From Kribbella monticola (GTDB taxonomy: Bacteria > Actinomycetota > Actinomycetes > Propionibacteriales > Kribbellaceae), in assembly GCF_003261635.1 (NCBI RefSeq), contig NZ_QFXK01000009.1, forward strand, positions 124,001 to 188,000: a DNA stretch of 64,000 nucleotides, read 5' to 3'. The notes below the pieces were generated by a model. The model saw only the letters and a program-made list of their open reading frames with translations, was not told the DNA's origin and searched no databases. This document shows positions 51,045-60,081 of the stretch, one piece after another; position 1 is the first letter of the stretch, and each line of letters starts with the position of its first letter. A program made the position numbers and the translations under genes.

Positions 51045-51509
51045 ATGGCGACTCAGGTGCTCGGAATGTGGGAGAGGCTGCGCGGGCTGCCCGGAGGGAC
51101 CAGGCTGTTCTCGGTCGCGTTCACCCGCAAGGCGCCGTACTTCCGGTCGGTCCGGCCGCGGTTCGTGCAGGTCAGCCCGAACTACGCCGCGCTCGTGCTC
51201 CCGAAGCGCCGGGCGGTGCAGAACCACATCGGCACCGTGCATGCCATTGCCGTGTGCAACGGTCTGGAGGCGGCCATGGGGGCGCTCGCGGAGGCGACCG
51301 TTCCGCCCGGGAAGCGCTGGCTGCCCAAGGGGATGGAGGTCGCCTACCTCGCCAAGTCGACCTCGGATCTCACCTGCTCGGCCGAGACCGACCCGGCCGC
51401 CTGGAGCGCCGGTCCCGACGTACCGGTGCGGGTGAAGGCGGTCCGCACGGACGGCACCGTGGTGGTCGAGGGCACGATCAACCTGTGGGTCACCGACCGG
51501 AAGAAGTAA
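51045..51509 (+). CDS. Hotdog-fold DUF4442 thioesterase-like protein
   Basis: This 154-residue cytoplasmic protein has the DUF4442/PaaI-like hotdog layout: a helix containing NHIGTVHAIAVCNGLEAAMG, strands before and after it, and a final strand VVVEGTINLWVTD. Members hydrolyse acyl-CoA thioesters. The substrate is not known. It is the first gene outside the rhamnogalacturonan island. Confidence 0.83.
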   Translation: MATQVLGMWERLRGLPGGTRLFSVAFTRKAPYFRSVRPRFVQVSPNYAALVLPKRRAVQNHIGTVHAIAVCNGLEAAMGALAEATVPPGKRWLPKGMEVAYLAKSTSDLTCSAETDPAAWSAGPDVPVRVKAVRTDGTVVVEGTINLWVTDRKK

Positions 51510-51538
51510 TGCCCTCGCCTGCCCGAACCGGGGCGTCG

Positions 51539-51544
51539 TAGGGT
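51539..51544 (+). promoter_or_regulatory. Probable -10 element of a leaderless transcript (acetyltransferase)
   Basis: TAGGGT lies six bases before the GTG at 51551. Spacer CGTGCC and start are the same as at the response regulator gene (27023). Confidence 0.5.
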
Positions 51545-51550
51545 CGTGCC

Positions 51551-52717
51551 GTGACTGATGCTTTGCGACTCGTCGACATCGCCGCCGAACACCTCGACGA
51601 CGTGGTCCGGGTCCGGTCCAGATCGTTCGGCCCGCTGGATGCGGCCAACCGGGAGAACTGGATCAAGGACGCCAAGGAGTTCGTCGACGACGGCCGCTTC
51701 CTCGGGGTGCTGGACGGTGACGAGGTCGTCGCGGGCGCGCGGTTCTGGGACTTCCAGCAGTGGTGGGGCGGCCGGCAGGTGCCGATGGCCGGAGTCGCCG
51801 GGGTCGTGGTCTCACCGGAGTACAGAGGTCGTGGCGTCGGCAGTCTGATGATGCGCGGCGTCCTGCAGCGTGCGGTGGAGAAGGGCTATCCGCTGACCGC
51901 GCTGTATCCGGCGACCACGGTGATCTATCGCCACCTCGGGTACGAGTTCGGTGGCGGGCGCTATCGGTTCAGCTTCCCCGCGGCAGGCCTGCGAGCCCTT
52001 GGTGGCAAGGAAGTCGCCGTACGCCGTGCCGGTGCCGACGACGCCGCGCGGATCCTCGAGTTGGTCGCCCAGGCGCACACCGCGGGTCGCACGAGTGGTC
52101 CGCTCGTCTGGGCCGAGTCCAAGGTCGCCGACTGGCTCGCGGACGACGACAACTTCGGCTATCTCGCCGACGACGGCTTCGTCGTCTACAACTGGGACGG
52201 CGGCGATTTGCGGGTCGACGAGATCATCGCCGGCTCCGAAGCGACCGCACGCGCTCTGTGGGCCACTGTCGGCTCCGGCTCGTCCATTGCTCGCACTGTG
52301 AATGCGTACGTGCCGCCCAGCGACCCGATCCATCTCCTGATCGAGCAGGAGGCCGACAAGCAAGCGCAGCTCCAGCGGTGGATGCTGCGCCTTCTCGACG
52401 CACCCGCAGCGATCGCCGCCCGGGGCTTCGCGCTCGGAGCGTCGCTGGAAGTCGAGCTCGAACTCGACGACGCCGAACTGCCCAGCAACAACGGCCGCTG
52501 GCACCTGTCGGTCTCTGACGGCTCCGGCGCGCTCACACCCTCCACCGCAAGCGGCGAGGCCCTCCGCCTCAACGCCCGCGGCCTCGCCGCCCTGTACGCC
52601 GGTACGCCGCTCGCCACCCTCCGCCGCGCCGGCCTCGCCCTCGGCGGCTCACCGGCAACCGATCCGGCTCTGGACACCGCCTTCACCAGCGCGTCGTACA
52701 TGCTCGACTACTTCTAA
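51551..52717 (+). CDS. Eis-like GNAT N-acetyltransferase
   Basis: This 388-residue acetyltransferase has the three-part Eis architecture. A first GNAT domain carries the acetyl-CoA loop VVSPEYRGRGVGSLM, a second degenerate GNAT domain follows, and a C-terminal sterol-carrier-like region ends in SYMLDYF with the terminal Phe carboxylate used as base in Eis. Relatives acetylate aminoglycosides or protein lysines. The natural substrate here is unknown. Confidence 0.88.
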   Translation: MTDALRLVDIAAEHLDDVVRVRSRSFGPLDAANRENWIKDAKEFVDDGRFLGVLDGDEVVAGARFWDFQQWWGGRQVPMAGVAGVVVSPEYRGRGVGSLMMRGVLQRAVEKGYPLTALYPATTVIYRHLGYEFGGGRYRFSFPAAGLRALGGKEVAVRRAGADDAARILELVAQAHTAGRTSGPLVWAESKVADWLADDDNFGYLADDGFVVYNWDGGDLRVDEIIAGSEATARALWATVGSGSSIARTVNAYVPPSDPIHLLIEQEADKQAQLQRWMLRLLDAPAAIAARGFALGASLEVELELDDAELPSNNGRWHLSVSDGSGALTPSTASGEALRLNARGLAALYAGTPLATLRRAGLALGGSPATDPALDTAFTSASYMLDYF

Positions 52718-52782
52718 GCAGCGGCTAAGAATCGCGTCCCTACTCTGTGCGCTCCTCAACTTCTACAGGAGGGCACCGCCCC

Positions 52783-53256
52783 ATGTTCGACACGATCAAC
52801 GGTCTGCCGATCCATCCCCTCGTGGTCCACGCCGTCGTGGTCCTGCTGCCCGTCACGATCCTGGGCGTACTCGCCCTGGTGATCCGCCCGGCTTGGCGAC
52901 CTCGGTACGGCGTGCTGGTTGCCGCCTGTGCTCTGGTCGTCACCCTGCTCATCCCGGTAGCCACCTCCAGCGGCGAGTCGCTGGAGAAGCACGTCGGGGA
53001 TCCGGGGGAACACGCCGAGCTGGGTGACCAGCTGATCTGGTTCGCTGTGCCGTTGCTGATCACGGCCGTCGCTCTGGTGCTGGTCGACCGGGGGATCACC
53101 GACCGGATCGCACGGCGCCCGCTGGCGGGGACCGTGATCTCTGTGGTCGCAGTGCTCGCAGCAGTTGCCGCAGGCGTACAGGTCTACCGGGTCGGCGAGT
53201 CAGGAGCACGGGCTGCCTGGGGCGATCAGGTCGGCGGGCAAGCACAGCACCGCTGA
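52783..53256 (+). CDS. DUF2231 membrane protein
   Basis: This 157-residue protein has four membrane helices and the family N terminus MFDTINGLPIHPLVVHAVVVLLP, with conserved His residues that may bind a metal or haem. Function unknown. AGGAGG lies ten bases before the ATG. TACTCT at 52741-52746 may be its -10 element. It directly precedes the ruvC promoter. Confidence 0.85.
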   Translation: MFDTINGLPIHPLVVHAVVVLLPVTILGVLALVIRPAWRPRYGVLVAACALVVTLLIPVATSSGESLEKHVGDPGEHAELGDQLIWFAVPLLITAVALVLVDRGITDRIARRPLAGTVISVVAVLAAVAAGVQVYRVGESGARAAWGDQVGGQAQHR

Positions 53257-53296
53257 GCGGTCGGCGCGTCGATTTCTTGGTGGGCGAGTGGGCTAC

Positions 53297-53320
53297 TAGG
53301 GTTGTCGAACACACGTTCGG
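53297..53320 (+). promoter_or_regulatory. ruvC promoter -10 with LexA (SOS) box
   Basis: TCGAAC-ACAC-GTTCGG (53305-53320) differs by one base from the actinobacterial LexA consensus TCGAAC-N4-GTTCGA. It begins two bases after the -10-like TAGGGT (53297-53302) and ends nine bases before the ruvC ATG, so LexA would block transcription of ruvCAB until DNA damage. Confidence 0.78.
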
Positions 53321-53329
53321 AGGTAGTCC

Positions 53330-53926
53330 ATGCGCGTACTCGGTGTCGACCCTGGCCTGACCAGGTGCGGCCTCGGCGTCGTCGAGGGGACCCCCGGACG
53401 GCCGCCGAGGCTGATCGCCGTCGGGCTGATCAAGACGCCCGCCGACCTGGACGTGGCCAAACGGCTGGTCCGGATCGAGGCCGGGATCGACGAGTGGATC
53501 ACGGAGCACCAGCCGGACGCGGTCGCGGTCGAGCGCGTGTTCGCGCAGCACAACGTGCGGACGGTGATGGGGACGGCCCAGGCCTCCGGGGTCGCGATGG
53601 TGGTCGCCGCCCGGCGTGGATTGCCGGTGGCGCTGCACACCCCGAGTGAGGTGAAGGCTGCCGTGACCGGCTCGGGTCGCGCCGGCAAGGAGCAGGTGAC
53701 GACGATGGTCACCCGGATCCTGAAGCTCGACGAGCGGCCGACGCCGGCCGATGCCGCCGACGCGCTGGCCCTGGCGATCTGCCATGTCTGGCGCGGCGGC
53801 GTGACCAGCAGGCTGCAGGAGGCCGCGGGAAGCCGGGCCGAGCTGGAGGCCAAGGCCCAGGCGCAGTCCCGGCTGCAGGTGGCGAGGCTGCGGGCCGCGG
53901 TCGCGGCGCAGAGTGGGCAACGATGA
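53330..53926 (+). CDS. ruvC: Crossover junction endodeoxyribonuclease RuvC
   Basis: This 198-residue Holliday junction resolvase has the RNase H-like acidic set, starting with VLGVDPGLT (D7) and including AVERVF and [12 protein letters not shown]. It cuts junctions in concert with RuvAB. GGAGG precedes the ATG. It is the first gene of the ruvCAB unit and is under an SOS box. Confidence 0.96.
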   Translation: MRVLGVDPGLTRCGLGVVEGTPGRPPRLIAVGLIKTPADLDVAKRLVRIEAGIDEWITEHQPDAVAVERVFAQHNVRTVMGTAQASGVAMVVAARRGLPVALHTPSEVKAAVTGSGRAGKEQVTTMVTRILKLDERPTPADAADALALAICHVWRGGVTSRLQEAAGSRAELEAKAQAQSRLQVARLRAAVAAQSGQR

Positions 53927-54020
53927 CGACGGCGGCGCGCCCGTTCGCAGTACGGGACGGCGGCGCGGCTGCTGGTAGGACGCAGGCGGGCGCTTGGCTC
54001 GCAGTACGGGGAGGTTGGCG

Positions 54021-54623
54021 ATGATCGCGTTCGTGCGTGGCCCGGTGGCCGCGATCGGGCTGGACAGTTGCGTGATCGAGGTCGGGGGAGTGGGGCTGCA
54101 GCTCTACTGCCACCCGGGAACGCTGGCGACGCTGCGGCCGGGGCAGGAGTTCAAGCTGGCCACCTCGATGGTGGTGCGGGAGGACTCGCTGACGCTGTAC
54201 GGGTTCGCGGACGCCGACGAGAAGGAGCTGTTCGAGCTGCTGCAGACCGCGTCGGGTGTCGGTCCGAAGCTGGCCCAGGCGGCGCTCGCAGTACTGAGCC
54301 CGGATCAGTTGCGGCAGGCTGTCGCGCACGAGGACCTCGCGATGCTGGTGAAGATCCCGGGCGTCGGTAAGAAGGTGGCGCAGAGGCTCGTGCTGGAGTT
54401 GAAGGACAAGATCGGCGCGCCGTCGCGGATGGTGTCCGGGCGGCCGTTGCAGTCGGGCGAGGCGTGGCGCGAGCAGGTTCATGCCGGTCTGGTCGGCCTC
54501 GGCTGGTCGGCGCGCGATGCGGACGACGCGGTCGTCGCGGTGTCGCCGCTGGCCGCGGACAGTGCCGAGCCGTCGGTGCCGGATCTGCTCCGGGCGGCCC
54601 TGCGCGCCCTGTCGAAGGCATAA
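54021..54623 (+). CDS. ruvA: Holliday junction DNA helicase subunit RuvA
   Basis: This 200-residue protein has the OB fold N terminus (MIAFVRGPVAAIG), a helix-hairpin-helix domain (LLQTASGVGPKLAQAALA, IPGVGKKVAQRL) and the C-terminal domain that contacts RuvB. The ATG at 54021 with GGAGG seven bases upstream fits the family start better than the codon at 53994. Confidence 0.95.
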   Translation: MIAFVRGPVAAIGLDSCVIEVGGVGLQLYCHPGTLATLRPGQEFKLATSMVVREDSLTLYGFADADEKELFELLQTASGVGPKLAQAALAVLSPDQLRQAVAHEDLAMLVKIPGVGKKVAQRLVLELKDKIGAPSRMVSGRPLQSGEAWREQVHAGLVGLGWSARDADDAVVAVSPLAADSAEPSVPDLLRAALRALSKA

Positions 54624-54626
54624 GAG

Positions 54627-55679
54627 ATGGAAGACAACGTCCGGCCGCTGGTGTCGGCAGACCTGGCGGATCTCGAGGAACGCAAGATCGAGTCCGCGCT
54701 GCGGCCGCGCACACTGGCGGAGTTCGGCGGTCAGCGCAGGGTCAGCGAGCAGTTGGAGCTGGTCCTGCACGCGGCCCGCGGTCGCAACCGGGCGCCCGAT
54801 CACGTGTTGCTGTCGGGTCCGCCCGGGCTCGGCAAGACCACGCTGGCGATGATCATCGCCAGCGAACTGTCGGCGCCGTTGCGGGTGACGAGCGGGCCGG
54901 CGATCCAGCACGCGGGCGACCTGGCCGCGATCCTGTCCGGGCTGAACGAGGGCGAAGTGCTGTTCCTGGACGAGATCCACCGGATGTCGCGTCCCGCCGA
55001 GGAACTGCTCTACATGGCGATGGAGGACTTCCGGGTCGACGTGATCGTCGGCAAGGGGCCGGGCGCGACCGCGATCCCGCTGGAGATCCCGCCGTTCACG
55101 CTGGTCGGGGCGACCACCCGGGCCGGCCTGCTGCCGGGGCCGCTGCGGGACAGGTTCGGATTCACCGGCCACCTGGAGTTCTACGAGGCCGGCGAGCTGG
55201 AGAAGATCATCAAGCGCTCGGCCGCGCTGCTCGAGGTCGACATCACCAACGAGGCCGCCGCCGAGATCGCGTCCCGCTCCCGGGGTACACCCCGGATCGC
55301 GAACCGGCTACTCCGCCGGGTCCGCGACTTCGCCGAAGTACGGGCGGACGGCATCGTCACGATCGCCTTGTCGAGGTCGGCGCTCGAGCTGTACGAGGTG
55401 GACAAGATGGGCCTCGACCGGCTGGACCGGTCGGTGCTGGAGGCGCTGTGCCGTCGCTTCGGCGGCGGACCGGTCGGCCTGTCGACGCTTGCGGTCGCCG
55501 TCGGCGAGGAACGCGAGACGGTCGAAGAGGTCGCCGAGCCCTTCCTGGTCCGCTCCGGTTACCTGGCGCGTACGCCGCGTGGCCGGGTCGCCACCCCGGC
55601 GGCCTGGCGGCACCTCGGCCTCGCCGTACCGAAGGGTGCCACGTTCGCCGACACGCTCTTCGACACCGAGGACGAGTAA
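54627..55679 (+). CDS. ruvB: Holliday junction branch-migration ATPase RuvB
   Basis: This 350-residue AAA+ motor has Walker [12 protein letters not shown], Walker B LFLDEIHR, sensor 1 and the arginine-finger region [17 protein letters not shown], plus the C-terminal winged helix. It starts three bases after ruvA and drives branch migration with RuvA. Confidence 0.96.
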   Translation: MEDNVRPLVSADLADLEERKIESALRPRTLAEFGGQRRVSEQLELVLHAARGRNRAPDHVLLSGPPGLGKTTLAMIIASELSAPLRVTSGPAIQHAGDLAAILSGLNEGEVLFLDEIHRMSRPAEELLYMAMEDFRVDVIVGKGPGATAIPLEIPPFTLVGATTRAGLLPGPLRDRFGFTGHLEFYEAGELEKIIKRSAALLEVDITNEAAAEIASRSRGTPRIANRLLRRVRDFAEVRADGIVTIALSRSALELYEVDKMGLDRLDRSVLEALCRRFGGGPVGLSTLAVAVGEERETVEEVAEPFLVRSGYLARTPRGRVATPAAWRHLGLAVPKGATFADTLFDTEDE

Positions 55680-55881
55680 TTCGGCGTCGCCGCGGTCATT
55701 TCGACGCAGCTTGCAGCTTTTGACAGCGGTCCCGGGCGCAGGTCGGATGGTGGGCACGATCCGGCCGCCGGGGTCGTTGGAAGGGGTGACGAGTAACGCA
55801 AACGTGACCCCCTGTCATGAGGTACTTATCGCCGCTCAGGGTTAGACTCCCCGGTGGCCTGACCTCGGCCATCCCGCCGTA

Positions 55882-55910
55882 TCCTGCGCGCCTGAGCAGA
55901 GCGCGCAGGA
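55882..55910 (+). promoter_or_regulatory. Hairpin in the leader of yajC
   Basis: TCCTGCGCGC (55882-55891) and GCGCGCAGGA (55901-55910) form a perfect 10-bp stem with a nine-base loop, 34 bases upstream of the yajC ATG. The 265-base gap 55680-55944 also holds TTGACA at 55721-55726 and TAGACT at 55843-55848 as possible promoter elements; I see no ORF in it. The hairpin could be a terminator for ruvB or a leader structure. Confidence 0.55.
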
Positions 55911-55944
55911 CACCCGTACTCTCGACGAAGGATTCTGAGTCCCG

Positions 55945-56379
55945 ATGCAACTGATCGCCGTACCGATGGCCTCCTCCGGCGGTGGGGGCATCACGCTCCT
56001 GCTCCCGCTCGTCCTGATCGTCGGGATGATCTGGTTCATGAGCCGGACCCAGAAGAAGCAGCGCCAGAAGCAGGCCGACACGGTCGCCATGCTGACGCCC
56101 GGCACCAAGGTGATCACCACCAGCGGGATGGTCGGCATCGTCGAGGAGGTCGACGACGAGTACGTGACGCTGGAGATCTCCGAGGGCGTCCTGATCCAGC
56201 TCGTCAAGGCCGCGGTCGGCCGGGTCATCCCGGACGAGGCCGAGGCATCGGCGGACGAGGCCGCCGACGCCGACGAGGCGGTCGCCGAGGAGGCGCCGCG
56301 GGACACGGTCGACGTACCGGAGACCGGTGGCAAGGTGCAGGACAAGGCCCAGCTGCCGCCGACGCACACCGAGAACTGA
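55945..56379 (+). CDS. yajC: Preprotein translocase subunit YajC
   Basis: This 144-residue protein has an N-terminal membrane helix (LLLPLVLIVGMIWFM), the conserved RTQKKQRQKQ segment and a small beta domain (GTKVITTSGMVGIV). A long acidic tail is typical of actinobacterial members. It associates with SecDF and YidC at the translocon, and secD follows 81 bases later. Confidence 0.93.
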   Translation: MQLIAVPMASSGGGGITLLLPLVLIVGMIWFMSRTQKKQRQKQADTVAMLTPGTKVITTSGMVGIVEEVDDEYVTLEISEGVLIQLVKAAVGRVIPDEAEASADEAADADEAVAEEAPRDTVDVPETGGKVQDKAQLPPTHTEN

Positions 56380-56460
56380 TTTTCCGTCCTATCGGCGTGC
56401 GGCGCGCAAGCGTCCTGGTGACCCTGCGGCGCGCCCAGTAACGCAAAGGTTGAATCTGAC

Positions 56461-58236
56461 GTGGCAACGACGACGACATCCCGCCCGGGACGGCTCCTGA
56501 TCGTCCTGGCGGTCATCCTGGTCCTGCTGTTCGGGATCATGGGGCTGACCAAGTCCTGGAAGCCCAAGCTCGGCCTGGACCTGCGCGGTGGCACCACCAT
56601 CACGCTGACCGCCAAGTCATCGGCCGGTGGCGGCGCGGTGACGGCCGACCAGCTCTCCGAGGCGAAGAACATCATCGCGCAGCGGGTGAACGGTGCGGGT
56701 GTCGGTGAATCCGAGATCACCACGTCGGGTCGCAACCTGATCAACGTGGCGGTGCCGGGCTCGAACCAGGAGAGCCTGATCAAGCAGGTCGGCCAGACCG
56801 CGCTGCTGTACTTCCGGATCGTGTACGACGCGCAGGCGGGCGGCCCGGTGCCGACGCCGACGGCCACGCCGACCGGCACCCCGACCGGGAAGCCGTCGAC
56901 CAGCGCCACGCCGAAGTCGAGCCCGACGATCAAGGCACCGTCAAGTCCCGCGACATCACCGAAGGGCCGGGCCTGGAGCAGCGCGCTGTCCAAAGCCACC
57001 CCGACCCCGACCCCGACCCCGCAGCCCAGCACGACGCCGACGGCCACGCCGAAGCCCAGTACGCCCGTCACACCCGCCGCGGACCTGCCGAAGGTGACCG
57101 GCGACCCGCTGAAGTGGACGCCGGACGCTGCCACCCAGGCGGCCTTCGCGGCGGCGCAGTGCTCGACGCTGAACAAGGACGACCCGAACCGTGACCTGCC
57201 GGACAAGCCGCTGATCTCGTGCGACCAGGCCGGTACGTCGAAGTACCTGCTCGGCCCGGCGATCCTCAAGGGCACCGACCTGTCGGACGCCTCGGCGGGT
57301 ATCCCGCAGGGTGGTTTCGCCTGGCAGGTCAACCTGAAGTTCACCGGTGAGGGCGGCAAGAAGTTCCTCAACGCGACCACCAACATCTCCCAGCGCGGCC
57401 AGGGCCAGAACCTGTTCGCGATCGTGCTGGACGGCGTCTCGATCTCGACCCCGAGCGTGTCCGGACCGATTCCGGGTGGCCAGGCGCAGATCACCGGCTC
57501 GTTCAGCGAGTCCGAGGCGCGCGACCTGGCGAACGTCTTGAAGTACGGCGCGCTGCCGCTCACCTTCGAACGGTCGTCGGTCGAGACGATCTCCCCGCAA
57601 CTCGGCGGCGACCAGCTGTCGGCCGGCATCACGGCCGGCATCATCGGCCTGATCCTGGTGCTGATCTTCTCGTTCCTGTACTACCGCGGCCTCGGTCTGG
57701 TGGTGGTGCTGTCGCTGGCCATCTCCGCGGCGCTCACTTACGCCTCGGTGGTGTTGCTCGGCAAGGCGATCGGCTTCACGCTGACGCTGGCCGGTATCGC
57801 CGGTCTGATCGTGGCCATCGGTATCACCGCGGACTCGTTCGTCATCTACTTCGAACGGCTGCGTGACGAGGTCCGGGAAGGCCGCAGCCTGCGCTCCTCG
57901 GTGGAGACCGGCTGGGCCCGGGCCAAGCACACCATCATCGCGGCCGACTCGATCTCGCTGCTCGCCGCCGCGGTGCTGTACATCCTGGCGGTCGGCGGCG
58001 TAAAGGGCTTCGCGTTCACGCTCGGCCTGACCACCCTGATCGACCTGCTGATCGTCTTCATCTTCACCAAGCCGCTGGTCACGCTGCTGGCCCGGACCGA
58101 CTTCTTCGGCCACGGTCACAAGCTGTCCGGCCTCGACCCCGAGCATCTCGGCGTCGAACGGTTGCCCGGCCAGATGAAACCGACAGCCCGTCCGGCCAAG
58201 CCGTCGACGCGCAAGCCCGTGGGAGGCGAGGTCTGA
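56461..58236 (+). CDS. secD: Protein translocase subunit SecD
   Basis: This 591-residue membrane protein uses the proton gradient to pull exported proteins across. It has a first helix at about 10-28, the conserved LGLDLRGGTTITL, a P1 periplasmic domain and five C-terminal helices (from about 390) with the GITADSFVIYFER signature. A Pro/Thr/Ser-rich stretch of about 85 residues (about 128-215) is inserted in the periplasmic part. GTG start. The stop shares one base with secF. Confidence 0.95.
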   Translation: MATTTTSRPGRLLIVLAVILVLLFGIMGLTKSWKPKLGLDLRGGTTITLTAKSSAGGGAVTADQLSEAKNIIAQRVNGAGVGESEITTSGRNLINVAVPGSNQESLIKQVGQTALLYFRIVYDAQAGGPVPTPTATPTGTPTGKPSTSATPKSSPTIKAPSSPATSPKGRAWSSALSKATPTPTPTPQPSTTPTATPKPSTPVTPAADLPKVTGDPLKWTPDAATQAAFAAAQCSTLNKDDPNRDLPDKPLISCDQAGTSKYLLGPAILKGTDLSDASAGIPQGGFAWQVNLKFTGEGGKKFLNATTNISQRGQGQNLFAIVLDGVSISTPSVSGPIPGGQAQITGSFSESEARDLANVLKYGALPLTFERSSVETISPQLGGDQLSAGITAGIIGLILVLIFSFLYYRGLGLVVVLSLAISAALTYASVVLLGKAIGFTLTLAGIAGLIVAIGITADSFVIYFERLRDEVREGRSLRSSVETGWARAKHTIIAADSISLLAAAVLYILAVGGVKGFAFTLGLTTLIDLLIVFIFTKPLVTLLARTDFFGHGHKLSGLDPEHLGVERLPGQMKPTARPAKPSTRKPVGGEV

Positions 58237-59417
58237 TGTCGAAGCTCGGAAGCATCGGTGCCAAGTTGCACCGTGGCGAGGTCTCCTACGACTTCATCGG
58301 CCACCGCAAGCTGTGGTTCACCCTCTCGATCGCGCTGGTGGTCATCTCCCTCGGCGGCCTGTTCGCCCGGGGCCTGGCGCTCGGGATCGAGTTCAAGGGC
58401 GGCGTCGAGTACCAGACCTCCGTGAAGGTCACCAGCAGCACCATCGACGACTTCACCGCCGCGGTGAAGTCCACGAACGCGCATGACCTGGGCGACCCGG
58501 TCGTCACCACGGTCGGCTCCGACAAGGTCCGGGTGCAGACCCGGCCGCTGAGCCAGGACGACGTGGTCAAGGTCCAGGCGGCGATCGCCAAGCAGGCCGG
58601 CGTACCGGCCTCGAACGTGAGCCGTTCGCAGATCGGCGCCTCCTGGGGTGACCAGATCGCCAACAAGGCGATCCTGGCCCTGGTGGTGTTCCTGATCCTC
58701 GTGTTCGGGGTGATCTGGGCCTACTTCCGGGAGCCGAAGGCGTCGATGGCCGCGATCATCGCGCTGGTCCACGACGTCACCATCACGGTCGGCGTCTACG
58801 CGCTGATCGGGTTCGACGTCACCCCGGCGACCGTGATCGGTGTTCTGACCATCCTCGGTTACTCGCTGTACGACACCGTCGTGGTCTTCGACAAGGTCCG
58901 CGAGAACACCCGGGCCATCACCGGCAACAACCGCTTCACCTACAGCGACGCGACCAACCTGGCCGTGAACCAGACCATCGTGCGGTCGATCAACACCACC
59001 TTGATCGCGCTGCTGCCGGTCGGGTCGATCCTCGTGGTCGGCACCGTGGTGCTCGGTACCGGGCCGCTGAAGGACCTTTCGCTGGCGCTGTTCGTCGGTA
59101 TCGCCGTCGGTGCGTACTCGTCGATCTTCATCGCTCCGGCTCTGCTGGCCACCTTCAAGGAGCGTGAGCCGGGCATGCAGGCGCTGCGCCGCCGGGTGGA
59201 GGCCAAGCGTGGCGGAGCCGTCGCCGCGCCGGCGGGCAAGCCGGTTCCGGCCGCTGCCACCGCCACGGCAACGGTCGCGACGAGCGAAGCGGCCGCCCGC
59301 AAACAGGACCGCCCGAAGGCCGGTACGCCGGTGACGTCGAGCCGGCCGGTCAAGTCGTCGACCGGTGCGGGTCGCCCGCAGCCGACGCGCAAGCCGCGGT
59401 CCAAGCGCGGTAAGTGA
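58236..59417 (+). CDS. secF: Protein translocase subunit SecF
   Basis: This 393-residue partner of SecD has six helices, the GIEFKGGVEYQ motif and the TM signature ILGYSLYDTVVVFDKVREN. The last 80 residues are a basic Ala/Pro/Thr-rich cytoplasmic tail, longer than in E. coli. It starts in a TGATG overlap with secD and ends in one with apt. Confidence 0.95.
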   Translation: MSKLGSIGAKLHRGEVSYDFIGHRKLWFTLSIALVVISLGGLFARGLALGIEFKGGVEYQTSVKVTSSTIDDFTAAVKSTNAHDLGDPVVTTVGSDKVRVQTRPLSQDDVVKVQAAIAKQAGVPASNVSRSQIGASWGDQIANKAILALVVFLILVFGVIWAYFREPKASMAAIIALVHDVTITVGVYALIGFDVTPATVIGVLTILGYSLYDTVVVFDKVRENTRAITGNNRFTYSDATNLAVNQTIVRSINTTLIALLPVGSILVVGTVVLGTGPLKDLSLALFVGIAVGAYSSIFIAPALLATFKEREPGMQALRRRVEAKRGGAVAAPAGKPVPAAATATATVATSEAAARKQDRPKAGTPVTSSRPVKSSTGAGRPQPTRKPRSKRGK

Positions 59418-59956
59418 TGCGGTCGCTGGAGAAGGTCCTCACCGACGGCATCCGCGACATCCCGGACTACCCGCAGGCGGGGGTGGTGTTCAAGGACATC
59501 ACCCCGCTGCTGGCCGACCACGAGGGGTTCAGCCTGGTGGTCCAGGCGCTGGCCACCGCCGGCCGGGACGCCGACGGGAAGGTCGTGGTCGACAAGGTGG
59601 TCGGGATCGAGGCCCGTGGCTTCATCCTGGCCGCCCCGGTCGCGCTCGCCCTCGGAGCCGGGTTCGTCCCGGTCCGCAAGAAGGGCAAGCTGCCGTCGGC
59701 GACGTACGAGGAGTCGTATGCGCTGGAGTACGGCGAGGCGACCATCGAGGTGCACCAGGACGCCTTCGAGCCGGGCGACCGGGTGCTGGTGATCGACGAC
59801 GTGCTCGCCACCGGCGGTACGGTCGAGGCCTGCCTGCGCCTGATCCGGCGCTGCGGCGCCGAAGTCGTCGGTACGACGGTGTTGATGGAACTCTCCTTCC
59901 TGCCGGGCCGCAAGCGGCTCGACGGGGAGCAGGTCAGCGCTCTCGTCACTGTCTGA
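59417..59956 (+). CDS. apt: Adenine phosphoribosyltransferase
   Basis: This enzyme of about 179 residues converts adenine and PRPP to AMP. It has the PRPP-binding motif VLVIDDVLATGGT and the adenine-side GIEARGFI and RKKGKLP segments. The ATG at 59417 shares a base with the secF stop; a GTG one codon earlier is possible. In this window mtnP would release the adenine that this enzyme salvages. Confidence 0.94.
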   Translation: MRSLEKVLTDGIRDIPDYPQAGVVFKDITPLLADHEGFSLVVQALATAGRDADGKVVVDKVVGIEARGFILAAPVALALGAGFVPVRKKGKLPSATYEESYALEYGEATIEVHQDAFEPGDRVLVIDDVLATGGTVEACLRLIRRCGAEVVGTTVLMELSFLPGRKRLDGEQVSALVTV

Positions 59957-60048
59957 AGTCAGCCGCCGGCCCGCCTCGTCGTCGTACCGGCGGGGCCGGG
60001 TCGGCGTGTTGTCCACAGCCCGTGTCTGACTCGTTGACGCCTTCCCCC

Positions 60049-60054
60049 TAGACT
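60049..60054 (+). promoter_or_regulatory. Probable -10 element of the relA promoter
   Basis: TAGACT in the 125-base gap between apt and relA, with CTGACT 17 bases upstream as a weak -35. It leaves a short leader with GGAGGG before the GTG at 60082. Confidence 0.5.
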
Positions 60055-60081
60055 GGTGGTCTGTCGGCGGAGGGATACGAA

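Noticed and set aside
53945..54010. TCGCAGTACGGG occurring twice between ruvC and ruvA
   Set aside because: It is short, not symmetrical and another example of the abundant GTAC words; no function is indicated.
55842..57644. 600-codon minus-strand frame opposite yajC and secD
   Set aside because: It is a shadow of the secD and yajC reading frames; the conserved Sec motifs are on the plus strand.
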